Shown here in pieces: positions 10,920 through 21,824 of a stretch of DNA of 28,798 nt. The notes beneath the pieces were generated by a model. It worked only from the letters and a program-made list of their open reading frames with translations. It searched no databases and was not told the DNA's origin. The DNA comes from Trichosphaerium sp. ATCC 40318 (lineage: Eukaryota; Discosea; Flabellinia; Trichosidae), in the NCBI GenBank assembly GCA_038496445.1, contig JALMLS010000429.1, forward strand, positions 1 through 28,798, written 5' to 3'. The position numbers were made by a program, and so were the translations under genes. Numbering within the stretch: the stretch's first letter is position 1; the number at the start of each line of letters is the position of its first letter.

Positions 10920-11065
10920 TTTTTTTTTTTGTAAAACACGTGTTTTTGTGATGGCGTACTAGGCGCCCTTCAAAAAAGTGAGTTTTTGTCGAAAAAATCC
11001 CGTTTCGCGTTACATTATAGTACAACACAAGCCTATGGCTTGGGATCTGCCCCTGTTAGGTTATG

Positions 11066-14000
11066 TTATGTAAACTCTTTCACTAAGTATTCTTCATCTG
11101 TGTTCATCATTCTTTCTTTCACTCTTTTCAATTTTATCGTATGGTTCATATTTCTGTTATGTAGGTACTTTTTGTAAAGTTCGATTTGGTGTATCATATG
11201 AGCCATTTCTTTAGTTTTTTTCCTGAGTTTTCTGTTCGTTGATTTATCTGTGTCCAGTTCCTTGTGATATTCTGTGGCCAGTCTAGATTCTGTCCATTTA
11301 GTTGTATATCCAAAACATGATTTCTTTAAGCTCGGTCCAATTACTTCGCACGTGCTTGCTGAAACATTTTCATTGTAAAACGTTGGATATTTCATGCTGT
11401 CTTTGTATGTTATGTCTTCATGTGCGTTAGTGTAGTCTCTTTTGTTAAAGCCCAATATGGCTAGGAGCCATAGTTCGGGCGACATCTTCCTGTTGGGGTT
11501 TCTATATTTCATGAACATGTTAGTGTAGTTGAAAATTCGTTCATATAGTGGTGTGCTGTCTTCATTTTGTTCTTCTGTTAACGGTGTTAGTTTACTTTTG
11601 ATTACATTCGTTTCTAAGTGTCCTGTTCAGGTCTAAAAAAATATACCAGTTATTTTGGTATATACCACTTTTATACCACTTTTTTATACCAGTTTTTTAT
11701 GGTATATACCAAAAAAAGTGGTATATTTTGACTGAAATATACCAAAAAAAGTGGTATATTGTCCAAATATACCAACAATATACCAAAAAAAACAGGTATA
11801 AAAGCAGAAAATATACCACTTTTTTTCACCAGAAAAAAAAAAATATACCACTTTTTTTAGGTATATACCAGTTATATACCACTTTTTTATACCAGTTTTT
11901 CATGGTATATACCACTCTTATATACCACTTTATGCCTACTTATGGTACACCTGCAATTCCAGAAAATACACTTTATTTAATACACAGTTTGTGAGCTACA
12001 AGTTTTGGACAATGCCCACTACAGTTACATTACTATGGGCGTCTGGAAAATTCGTCCATCTCCATGAGCTTGCTGTACCTACTGTAAAAACATGCTGCGC
12101 ACCTAATGAAAGTGGTTCCACCTGAATCCATCAATTAATAAGGCCTACGGAGGTCGGTTAATGTATATCAAACGAAAATAAAATAAAACTTTGTCTGGTA
12201 CCCACGAACGTCTGTATAATACCTGCAATATAGTTTCCTTAATGTTGGTACTGGAATTAGGTCCTGCGGTTTGAATGAGCTTGGTTTGGTTAGATTCTAT
12301 GATATACTAAGGTCCCTACGCACCGTTCAATGTATGACGTCTATGATCGTTCAACAAGAAAACCCATTACCAAAAAGCTCCTTAATGACCTTCTTGAAGC
12401 ATACCATAAAAGTGGTATATACCAATAAAAAGGTGGTATATACCACATACCATAAAAAAGTGGTATATACCACTTTATATACCATTTTTAGAAGGTCTCA
12501 TTATGTGAATGAAAAGTGGTATATACCACTTCCATATACCACTTTTTTATTCACTTAATTTCTTCAAAAAGTGGTATTTCAAAATGGTATATACCAGTTC
12601 ATATACCATTTTGTTGAAAAAAGTGGTATATACCATAAAAAAACTGGTATATACCACTTTAATTTTTAGACCTGTTATGGGTATTGCGGTTTGTATACCT
12701 TCTAGTTTTCCATTTGTGCTAATTAAGTATTTAGTTACCTGTCCTATGACTTCTGATGTCGAGTTGAGAAAAGTTCCTATAGGGTCACAATAGCTAAGGT
12801 GTATTATGTCTTCTGCTTGCGATTCATCGGGGTCACCGCAAATTTCACACATGCTGTTTTCATACATTTCTTTCATGTATTTTTGTATATAATTGGTTGG
12901 ATTAGCGCATTTTTTTGCTATACCATAAAGTCTTTTGTTAAGCATAAGGTTATTTGTTTTCAATCTGAAGATGAAATCCTGTACTCGACCAAATTCTGCT
13001 TCATTCCTTAGAAACAGTTGATGTGATGTGTTCATGTCTGTTCCTTCGTATCTTGATGGTTTTGTGGAATCGATTATCCAGCTTTCATCCCAATATTTTT
13101 GATTTTCTTCCTTTCTTGCTTTTTGATAGTTTCTGTGGACTACTTTACCATTTTTACTGACTATGAAATTATTATGCCCAGAACCCATTACTTCATAGTG
13201 CGGTATTCTGTTCACATATTTCCCTTTGTCCCGACCTAACTTGGCTAAGTTGTCCGCTGCTTTATTACCTGCTATGAATGCTTTCATAACGTCTTTCCCA
13301 TATTTTTCTTCTAGCTTAGATATTTGGTTCTTTTTGTTTGTTGTTATTTCTATTGTATCATCGTCGTCAGTGTGTGCTGGTACCCACACAATTTTGATGT
13401 TGACTTCTTTCATGGCGTGATTGATTCTGTTTAATATTGAATTGAATGGTAGCTTTTTCCTTTTGTGTATATTAAGTTTCTTGTAGTTTTTGATGAGGTT
13501 TTTTGCTCCTACGCAATCTGTGCCCAGTATAGCGTTACACCCTCGGGGTATGCTTTTAGTCGCTACCTCAATGGCATAGAGTTCTGCAAATATTGGGTTT
13601 GTTACATACGGCACCGTACCATTAATTTGGTACTTTTCATTTATGAATATCCCGAAGCCTGCTCTGGAGTCATCATATTTGTTGTAGTCTTTTTCACAAC
13701 TTCCGTCTGTGGATATGATGAGTATATTGTTCGTTTTAGGCATTTCATCCGTTTGTTCTGTTGTCCAGCGTTTGAAGGTAGGGTTCCATGTTTTAATATT
13801 AGGCGTATATATGATGTTTCTTTCATTACAACTGTTTATACCAGCCCACGTGTTTAAGAAGTTATCATAAATTTTGTATTTTCCTGAGCCGCATCCAGGT
13901 GATGGTAACTTGATTTCGCCCATCTTGTTTAATACTTGCGAGTTAAATATTTGTGCATTGCGTAATCTATCTTCTTTGATAGCCACCATGATCGAGTTTG

Positions 14001-15300
14001 TGTCATAATTTAGTACGTCATACAGTATGGTATTACCGTATCTTTCTAATTGTAAGTCTTTGATACAGATCAAATTTTTTGCGCCTACTTTGTGACCACC
14101 ATATAGTCTATGGGCTTTTTGTGTGCTAATGGATTTACATAATTTTCTGGTTTGTTTTAGAATTGATTCTTCTATTATTTCTACTGTATCGCAAAGTATG
14201 GCTATAGACGACATAGTGTAAGCCGCTTTTGCCAGGACTAACTGATTTATTGCACGAACAGCAATTCTTGTTGGGACTCTGAATTTAGTAACATTGTTGA
14301 TCATTCTATCCATGCTTGCTTTGAGTTTGTCACAATGGGTCTTCCAGGACTTATTAAGGTTTGTCCAGATACCAAGGTCCTTGTAACATTCCTTACTTGT
14401 ATAGGCTTTGAGCGGATTATTTTTCCATTGTAAATCGTCTTTGTCTATTTCCTTAACATGTATATTGTAGGTGAAACCAGATTTTTTGGTATTGATGTCA
14501 ATGTTATAGAAACTCGCAAACGTTTTTACGATATTAAATAGTTTAACCATGTTGTTTTTGTTATCTGAGCAAAGTTTGATGTCATCTGCATAAGCTAGTG
14601 TAGATATTATTATCCCACTTATAGGATAACCGCACTTGGAATGTTGTAGTTCTTCCAACAATGGGTTGATGAATATAATAAACAGTGTGGGACTCAGGAT
14701 GTCACCTTGTTTTACACCTCTGTTAATATTTATAGTCTTTTTACCTATAGGTGTGATAATTTCAGCTGTTTGGTTATCGTATACATTGTTGATAAATTCA
14801 CGGAACATTGGGTCTATATTGTAGTATTCAAGGGATTTCAGAATTGCCCATTTATCTACGCTATCATAGGCTTTCCTGAAGTCTATGTATGTGACAAATA
14901 GTGGTTTTATATTCTCTAACGCATTCTCTATAATCCCATGATATATTTTATGGTTCATGTGGCAGTTTCGTGATTGTGTGAATCCAAATTGTGCTTCTGA
15001 GATGATCTTACGTTTAATTATGTCTTTTTGGAGCCTCCTAGTTAGGATAGTGGATAGTATTTTGTAGCTAGTGTTGAGTAATGAGATTGGTCTGTAATTA
15101 CTGACATCACGGTTATCACCTTTTTTGGGTAAAAGCACGATGTATGTTTCTTTACAGGATGCTGGGATATTTTTATTGGATATGCAAAAGTTGCACGTAT
15201 TTAGAATTTCAGTTCTTTGAGGAAGGTTTTCACTATCCGCTAGTCGTTTGTATATTTCTGGACCTATACCGGAGGGTCCTGGAGTTTTAAAGTTTGCCAT
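11066..15300 (-). CDS. LINE ORF D: reverse transcriptase-RNase H, split by a nested element
   Basis: The frame starts at ATG 15300 (MANFKTPGPSGIG, RT block 0/1) and includes the RT catalytic motif LAYADDIKLC (residue about 237). The RNase H domain begins near residue 530, with STDGS, AELYA, GTD and GNKAADNLA carrying the acidic residues. A zinc knuckle, CEICG...HLSYC, follows near residue 820. The DNA element at 11628-12674 interrupts the frame after the codons for AIPIT. Beyond it the frame resumes at 11625 and ends at 11066. Removing the element with one TT copy gives an integral 1061-codon frame. Residues read from the element itself (VVYTSFFMVYTTFF and so on) are artefacts. The ORF D start overlaps the stop of ORF C by 14 nt, so RT is made by reinitiation or frameshift, unless the copy is mutated. 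Confidence 0.85.
11640..11935. repeat. Left subterminal palindrome array of element 1
   Basis: About twenty TATACC or GGTATA words, several joined as GGTATATACC, spaced by AAAAAAA or TTTTTTT tracts with GTGG/CCAC flanks. Such arrays could be transposase binding sites or fold into hairpins. Apparent open frames here (YTTFF, IYQ repeats) are simple translations of the repeat. Confidence 0.75.
12405..12660. repeat. Right subterminal palindrome array of element 1
   Basis: About a dozen copies of GTGGTATATACCA(C) and single GGTATA/TATACC words with A/T-tract spacers, matching the left arm in motif but not in order. A TTTTTAGAAGGTCT stretch near 12485-12498 resembles a piece of the terminal repeat and may mark an internal rearrangement. 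Confidence 0.75.
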
Positions 15301-18300
15301 ATTTTAACACTTTATCTAGTTCTTTGTGTGTTATCTGTGTCATGAGTTTGTCTCCTTTGTTATATTTATTATGTTTAAAGGATTTAGGAATAAGACCTTC
15401 TTTAGCAGGTGTTGCCGTATAAATGTCTGCCCAAAAGTTACTCACAAGTTCCATCATTTTGAGTTTATCATATGTTACTACTTCTTCTCCGTCAAGTATA
15501 TATTTGATACAGTCTGTGAATCTATTGTTATTAACATCTACTTTGCGTATTCTATTATAAAAGCGTTTTAAGTATACTCTTTCTAATTCTAACATATCAG
15601 TGACCTGTTTAGCACGACATTCCTCTTCCATGTTTTTATATGTATCTTTTTTGGCTTTACTAATTTTATTTAGTGCCTTTTTGGTTTCTTTGAGTAGGTG
15701 CTCATGATGGAATCCTTGACTCAACTCATTGTTCGGGTTGTTACTAAAGAAGCCTTTGAACTTGACTTGTCTATTTTTAGTAGCTTTAGTAATTTGTATT
15801 GCTTTGTCATTACAGCTTTCGTCTGTAGTACTTTCGTCTTTTAGCATCCCTTTTAGGCTAAAGAGTTTTGTACGATCTTGGTTTAGTTTTTTAATTTTGT
15901 TAGAGTTAACTAGTCTTCCGAACCCTCTGTTATTAGGGTCTTTTGTGGTATCTGTGAACTTTGCCACATGTTCAAAGAGTAATTTTGTGTATCGTCTCCA
16001 ACCTTGGTCAACTGCAAACCATTTGTTGCGTATTTCTCTTTTATCTTTGTGTGTCATTCGTGAACTTGCATCTAATTCTGTGGGTAGGAGATTTGCAATA
16101 TCACCTCTTTCATATTTAAATGAACGGACACAGTCTTTGCCTAGTTTTTTTTGATCATATTCTCTGGTTTTAAGTTTTTTGATGTATGGTATTTTCGTTT
16201 GAGTCACCACATGTTCCTTCACTGATAGGTTAGTCTCTATCATTATGGGTCTGTGGTCTGTATTTAAATTGTGTTTGTCTATTATTTTGCTGTTGTGAAT
16301 GCAATCTGACATTTTATCATTCGTCAGACAATAATCAATTCGCGATTTAAATTTTGTTGGCGATTCCCAGTCACAACCGCTACAAAAGGTGTATATTGTT
16401 CCTTCATTTCTTTCACACCATACATCCCTTAGTTTGTGCTTGTCAATAAAGTTTGTCATTGTTTTAGTATTATGTTGGGTTTTAGTGGAAAACCTAAATT
16501 TGTCTATTGTACGATGTATCATGTTAAAATCTCCAATTATTGCTAGTTTGGAGTTATTAGTTAAGTTACTGTCCTTTATAGACAGGTCTAAAATTTTTAA
16601 GCTGTTTTTATGGTAGATACCATGGATTTGTGGTATAATTATACCATTGATTACAATTTTATACCACAAATTCCAGTATAATATACCATAAATCAAAGGA
16701 TTTATACCATGAAACAGCCAAATTATACCATAAATATGCAGTAGAAAGTGCGAATTTATACCATATTTTTGCACCTGAAAAAATGCAATATATGGTATAA
16801 TTCTACCATAAAACATGATATAAAACATAGTATAATACCATAAAGCTTGGTATATTATACCATAAAACTTGGTATATTATACCACAAAACATGGTTGCAA
16901 TATACCATGAAGCGTGGTATATTTTACCACAATAACCAGTACAATATACCATAAAACTTTGTACATTATACCACAATTTGTGGTACTTGTACCAACAATT
17001 TATTTACATTTGTCGTTGTTTTTACAGTACAATCCATCATATTATCCAGTGATCTAAAAGAAACCAATGTACCTTCACTAAATTCCATTCTGACATTCAA
17101 AAACATGTCTTTACCACAGCACGAAATGAACTACAAAAAAAGTTAACAATGACTTTACCTACAATTTTATGATGCACAAAATGAATGGGCATATAAAACC
17201 TTTTGTTTTGTCATGGCAATGGTACCAAATCTTGCTTGCGGCCCATGCGGTGGTGCCAAAATCAAACTACATAAAAAAAAAATAAAAAAAAATTGCCAAA
17301 TTTTATCCAAAACACGTTTCAAGGTGATCGTACCTGCCTACAGCTAACTCATCTTCAGGTTTTTTTTAATTAACACCTAATTAGCCTGTAAGACCTTTTA
17401 AACACCTTTAAAGCAACTATCTAGTAGCGTACCTGGTGTTGTGTGAGCGACGGACCAGTTGAGACTTAGTAGCATGCCTTAACTTAGTTACTTATTGGCA
17501 TATTGGATATTCAACACAACACGTTGGTATAAAACCTAAATGCTACTCATATCAGTGAGCACAAACAGCTGGTAAAAAAAAAATTGAGAAAATCTCAAAA
17601 ATTCCAAAAAAAAACAAAATAATATGAAAAAAGGCGGGTGTGTAAACAACTATGCTTTATTACAATAAAAAGGTGGTTTAACACACATTGGAGTACTTTT
17701 TAAAGATCTCAAAAAAAAACAAATAATTTCGGGCAAGTTTTGGTAGATTTAGCCCGGATGGCATTTATTATGCATAAAAATGCGTTTAAGAAGGAAAAAA
17801 AATCTCACAGTGGGTACAAAAACATCCGACAGAGGTTTTTTTTCACAAACGCCGATTATGCGCCGAATATGTGCCGATTACACCATAAACACATTTAAAA
17901 GGTTCCAACAAGCAAAGTATGTCCTTTGCAGTGTGTGTACCTTTGTTGAGTGCCGATTACTCCACAACTGCCTTTTGCCTGTGTTCAAGGCCACGCTACG
18001 CCCTGTTAGCACATTTTTGAACGACAAATGTTAGATTTAGCGTTTTACCTTCTGTGGACAATTACCGCTACTATTAGCCACTTCTCTGACCCCTCAATGA
18101 TGTGTTGGATGCCTTGGTATGCTATTTAGAATAATTAGTGGAATAAGCATGTTATAATACGTAAAAAGTGCAACTAACAAGCACCATATGCGCAGCATGT
18201 CCCAGAGAATGTGTTTTAGTCAGTTTTGCTGTTTAAGTGTATGCTTACCCTTTAGTCGCTGAACTACCTTCACAAAACAATGTATTACACATTTGAAAGG

Positions 18301-21264
18301 TGTTTTAAGTGCTGTAACAGATAATCCAAACACAAGGACTGAAGGTAAGGTAAAACAGAAATACGGCACATTAACCCTAACCCTAACAGAAAATTAGGTG
18401 TTGTGGTATAATGTACTTTAAAATACAGTATAATACCATGGTATAGTACCATGTTTTACAGTATAATTATATGGTATAATGCACGGTATAATATACTTTA
18501 AAATGCAGTATAATACCATGGTATAGTACCATGTTTTATGGTATAATTATATGGTATAATGCATGGTATAATATACTGTAAAATGTGGTATAATACCATG
18601 GTATAGTACTATGTTTTATGGTATAATTATATGGTATAATTATGGATTATACTGAGCTTGTACCATAAAAGGTGATTATACCATAAAATATGGTATTATA
18701 CCATGATAATTTTCAGACCTGGAATTTGATATTTCATTCATGAAGGACGGTTGTTTATTATGGTCGTTAGGACCGTATAATCCTATTAATGTCATTTTTG
18801 GTTTATCTGGGAGTGTTATGTAGCATTTGATTGCTTGATTACTCACTTCAGTGATAGGGTGTATTGCTACATATGGGTTTATTTCTTTGCGTACGAATAT
18901 GCCTATGCCTCTTTGAGCATTTAACTTGTAATTGTTGAGAAGGTTGCATCGTTGTTTTGCTGTAGCTAGGTCAACCTTATCTTTTTTGATCATTTGGTTT
19001 ATCACTTTCTTATGTTTGAAGGCTTTTAACTCCATGTCTGAGTATCCAAACAAGTGGAATTCATAATCTTGGATCACTCTATTGTATTCTCTCGCTATGC
19101 TTATTCTTGATTTATCGCGTAATCCTGTTTCAGTGACAAACAATATATGTGGTTTATTGTCATCTAGAAAAATAGCAAGACTTTGCATCTTTCTTTTAAG
19201 GCATTTGCGTATGTTTATTTCTCCAAATTTAAAGGTTGAGTGTGTATCTAGATTATTTTCATCATCAGTTATATTTTTGTTTTTACCTCCGCCTACCAAT
19301 TTACTTATTGCTTTTATTTGTAATTTGTTATTTTGGGCGTATAGTGTTATTGGAATTGTATTACTGATGCGTATTGGTTTGGGAATAACACCTGGGAAGT
19401 TTGTTACTAGGTAGATCTCTTCTTTAGTGTTGAATTCCGAGCGTATGCGTTCCATTAGATTTGAGGTGGTTGATATGTTTGGTTCAGTCATTTGTATACT
19501 GTTTTTATTGAGTACTGCCTTGATATGTATTTTATTTCCTTTTACAGCGTTTATTTTTGTTGTTTCTTGGTGTTTATTCCATTTGATTATAGGTTTAGCT
19601 TTATACATTACCCATTCTATGAACTTCAGGTAATATTTAGTTGAATATACCCACATGCTAATACTAACGCCACCTATTAGTCGTATAACATATTGTGTCT
19701 TTTCTAAGTGATCTTTACTAAAGATGTCATTACAATTGGTTATATGTAACGCTATATGAGGTGCTATCAACATGGTAACGATTTTGATCTTGTTAGTGTA
19801 GTTTGTATTATTTTGTGTGTAATTAAATTTGCGTATCTTTCTAAGTGTACTTTTCTTTAGTCTGCGTTTATATTCTATCGGTAGTCGTATTTGTATTGGT
19901 TTTTTAGCGAAAAGAACAAAAATAGCGAATATCCAGTGTGAAATTGTATAAATCAGCAGAAAATCTGTTTTATCCAAAACGTTGTATGTTTTAGCTGTTC
20001 GTTCCTGAATTGATGCGTTTTTACGCATCATTGAGCATGAATTTTCGGGAAACATAAAAGCACCGAAAACAATCATAACCATAAAGAGGATCACTATTTT
20101 ATATAACAGGGAAAGGAACTGTGGTGAAGACATTTTAAAAAGGAAATTTATTGAGCTGTTTTTGATTTTGTGAAAAATTTTAACTATGTGTTTGTACGTC
20201 GTCGTTACAAGGTATATAATTATTATTACTAGCATACTTATTTTATACGTTTGAGGTATGCTTGCTCTCTTATTCCGTACTTCCATTTGATGATTTTGTT
20301 TTGGGCTTTGTCGTATGCTATATTTTTCGCTATTTTGGGTGAGTATATTTTTTAGTGGATTGTTATACTTACCACTAGGGTTTGCAAACATGATGTACAC
20401 TGCTGTGTATTGATTTTGGCTATTAGATGCTTTGTAAATCATTGCGGCTTCTTCAACGCCAAAATGTTTCAATACTTTTAAGAAGCGGCTTGTTAGAGAA
20501 CGCATACCACTCAAGGTTATACTGCTTAGTTCTAATGAGAGCTCTTTTTTGAATTCAACCACGTATTCACATACTAGGTTGTGTTCAATAATAGTTATCG
20601 CTCCTTTGTATTCTTTGAAGCTCTTGGCATTTGCAAATGTGAATTTGACGTTTATGCGATCGTTTTTGTCCTTGTACGCTGCTTCATAGATTGAGTGTTG
20701 GAATTGTTTTAACGTATCTTGTTTTAGGTTATTTAAAAAGTTTTCTTTGTCGAAGATTATTAAATCTTCTTGTTCTTCGCATAGATTGTGAGGGATATTA
20801 AATACTGTCACTTGAAATTTGTCTTCGCTGAGGATGTCGATAACCATATTATAGCTTGGTGTTACTGTGTTTTCGAGTGTGAATGTACGACTAATCATCC
20901 ATGCGTCGTTGATATAATTAGCACAAGGGATTAAATATCCTTTGTACTCGTTTGAGTAAGACGCTTCTACGAAACGGAAAGGTAATTCGTTGTTGGAGAT
21001 TCCTTTGTTCGCTAGTTCTACTCTTTCTTTAATGCTGATTACTGACATCTGTTCTAGCTTGACGAAGATGAATACACCTTGTCCGCTTCGGTTTGTGTGG
21101 ATTGAGAATTCTGCAAATTCTGGCGGTGCTGAGAGGTTTTCAGTAGGCATCGTTTCTACTTCGTCAAAGAGATTTTCTGCTATTAGATATCCTTCCTCGT
21201 CAACCAAGGGTTTGTTTTCTTGTTTATAGAATTTCTCGAATGGATTATCTATACTTAGCCCCAT
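15287..21264 (-). CDS. LINE ORF C: novel N-terminus, membrane segments, APE endonuclease, split
   Basis: ATG 21264 overlaps the ORF B stop (ATGGGGCTAA). Residues 1-330 match nothing I know. Three hydrophobic stretches follow, near residues 336-351 (ISMLVIIIIYLV), 380-402 (IVILFMVMIVFGAFMF) and 433-452 (HWIFAIFVLF), and possibly a fourth near 540. The APE endonuclease starts near residue 677 (EINIR), with ETG, RGIGIFVRKEI and LIGLYGPND. Element 2 then interrupts the frame. After it come GDFN, SRIDY and TDHRPI, the remaining catalytic motifs. Removing the element with one TC copy restores 1278 codons. A basic linker leads to the RT start, where the frame closes at 15287 inside the RT block-0 region. 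Membrane segments in front of the endonuclease are not a usual LINE feature. Confidence 0.8.
16612..16990. repeat. Left palindrome-rich arm of element 2
   Basis: Repeated TGGTATATTATACCA and single TATACC/GGTATA words with ATAAAACTT spacers (clearest at 16840-16990). The minus-strand reading through this arm gives false peptides such as YGIIW and HGIN ahead of the real endonuclease frame. Confidence 0.7.
18373..18387. repeat. Telomere-like tract AACCCTAACCCTAAC
   Basis: Two and a half units of CCCTAA, the complement of TTAGGG, lie just inside the right arm of element 2. This is short enough to be chance, but it could be captured telomeric sequence. TTAGGG is the telomere repeat in many animals, fungi and protists. 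Confidence 0.4.
18405..18644. repeat. Three tandem 80-bp units in the right arm of element 2
   Basis: Units begin at 18405, 18485 and 18565, each opening GGTATAAT(G/A)TACT(T/G)TAAAAT and containing TAATACCATGGTATAGTAC. The period is exactly 80 bases, with a few substitutions between copies. Each unit contains several short palindromes, including ACCATGGT. Confidence 0.8.
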
Positions 21265-21824
21265 GATTGTAGCACTGATTCAACTAGTTTTGCCGCACTT
21301 GTTGCGCCGATGTAGTCTAAGTTGGCCATATGAAAGAACACAAATTGTGCTTTACCTGTTTTAAATTTAGGAACGGTTTTGGTTTGTAGAAAACAATTAT
21401 GAAACTTTGTTATACCTATTTTGTTGCTATTGTTGAAGCGTTGGAGGAGTGCCATCGTGTTTACTAGACGTGTTTCAACATCTGTTCGTTTGTCGATAGC
21501 TTTACGTAAGAATTCTTTTATGCACATATCTGCATATTTGTTCCATCTCGCTAGTTCAGTGTGGTTTTTAAGGAAAAATATTCTCGGCGTATCTGGGATC
21601 CATATTTTTTCCAATATGAATTCAGGTTTTTTGAAAATACCTGGGTCCTTTGGCGTAGTCGATGTTATTTTTTGGTGTACATATTTCTGTATTTGTAGGT
21701 ACGTCTTTTGTATTTGTTTGAGCGATAATGTTTTGTAATTTATCATCATCGTTTTCGGAGTGCTTTTATTTATGTTGTGTACTAGTTCCTTACACACTCT
21801 AATCATGATATCTGTTCGGTTCAT
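21255..21824 (-). CDS. LINE ORF B, unknown 189-residue protein
   Basis: The start codon overlaps the ORF A stop as ATGA, and its own stop overlaps the ORF C start as ATGGGGCTAA. Both overlaps suggest translation by termination-reinitiation on one transcript. The protein is basic and mostly helical-looking, without signal peptide, zinc knuckle or RRM that I can see. Position upstream of the endonuclease/RT ORF suggests an ORF1-type or accessory role, such as RNA binding. That is inference from position and charge only. Confidence 0.65.
   Translation of the reverse strand: MNRTDIMIRVCKELVHNINKSTPKTMMINYKTLSLKQIQKTYLQIQKYVHQKITSTTPKDPGIFKKPEFILEKIWIPDTPRIFFLKNHTELARWNKYADMCIKEFLRKAIDKRTDVETRLVNTMALLQRFNNSNKIGITKFHNCFLQTKTVPKFKTGKAQFVFFHMANLDYIGATSAAKLVESVLQSWG

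Larger units (their letters stand above)
11628..12674. mobile_element. Nested DNA element 1 (1047 bp), TIR CAGGTCTAAAAA, 2-bp TSD
   Basis: The ends are perfect 12-bp inverted repeats: CAGGTCTAAAAA at 11628-11639 and its complement at 12663-12674. TT flanks both sides (11626-11627, 12675-12676). Both arms (about 11640-11935 and 12405-12660) are packed with some thirty TATACC/GGTATA words, many as the palindrome GTGGTATATACCAC separated by A or T runs. The central 470 bp has no arms-like repeats and no coding frame, so it is non-autonomous. A 2-bp duplication with long subterminal repeat arrays recalls some CACTA/EnSpm-like elements, but the terminus is not CACTA; I leave the superfamily open. 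It lies in the LINE RT frame. Confidence 0.8.
16583..18721. mobile_element. Nested DNA element 2 (2139 bp), TIR CAGGTCT, 2-bp TSD
   Basis: The left end is CAGGTCTAAAAT and the complement of the right end is CAGGTCTGAAAA. The first seven bases are identical to those of element 1. GA flanks both sides (16581-16582, 18722-18723). The arms (about 16612-16990 and 18400-18710) are rich in GGTATA/TATACC, here built mostly as GGTATATTATACC and GGTATAATACC rather than the GGTATATACC of element 1. The 1.4-kb centre shows no convincing protein frame; a plus-strand frame at 17780-18034 has no motif. It is a larger, non-autonomous relative of element 1, inserted in the LINE endonuclease. Confidence 0.78.

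Noticed and set aside
11728-12558. Plus-strand open frames at 11728-11994 and 12271-12558 (tyrosine/threonine-rich)
   Set aside because: They are translations of the GGTATA/TATACC repeat arrays of element 1, with no codon structure beyond the repeat.
11626-12680. A 6-bp target duplication AACAGG for element 1
   Set aside because: The longer direct repeat arises because the target carries CAGG next to the duplicated AA. The symmetric 12-bp ends and the second element both support a 2-bp duplication.
16590-16828. N-terminal part of the minus-strand frame at 16828 (YGII and HGIN repeats)
   Set aside because: It is read from the palindrome arm of element 2. The real endonuclease frame begins after the element end at 16583.
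17780-18034. 84-codon plus-strand frame inside element 2
   Set aside because: No transposase motif, low complexity at the start, and no support from codon pattern.
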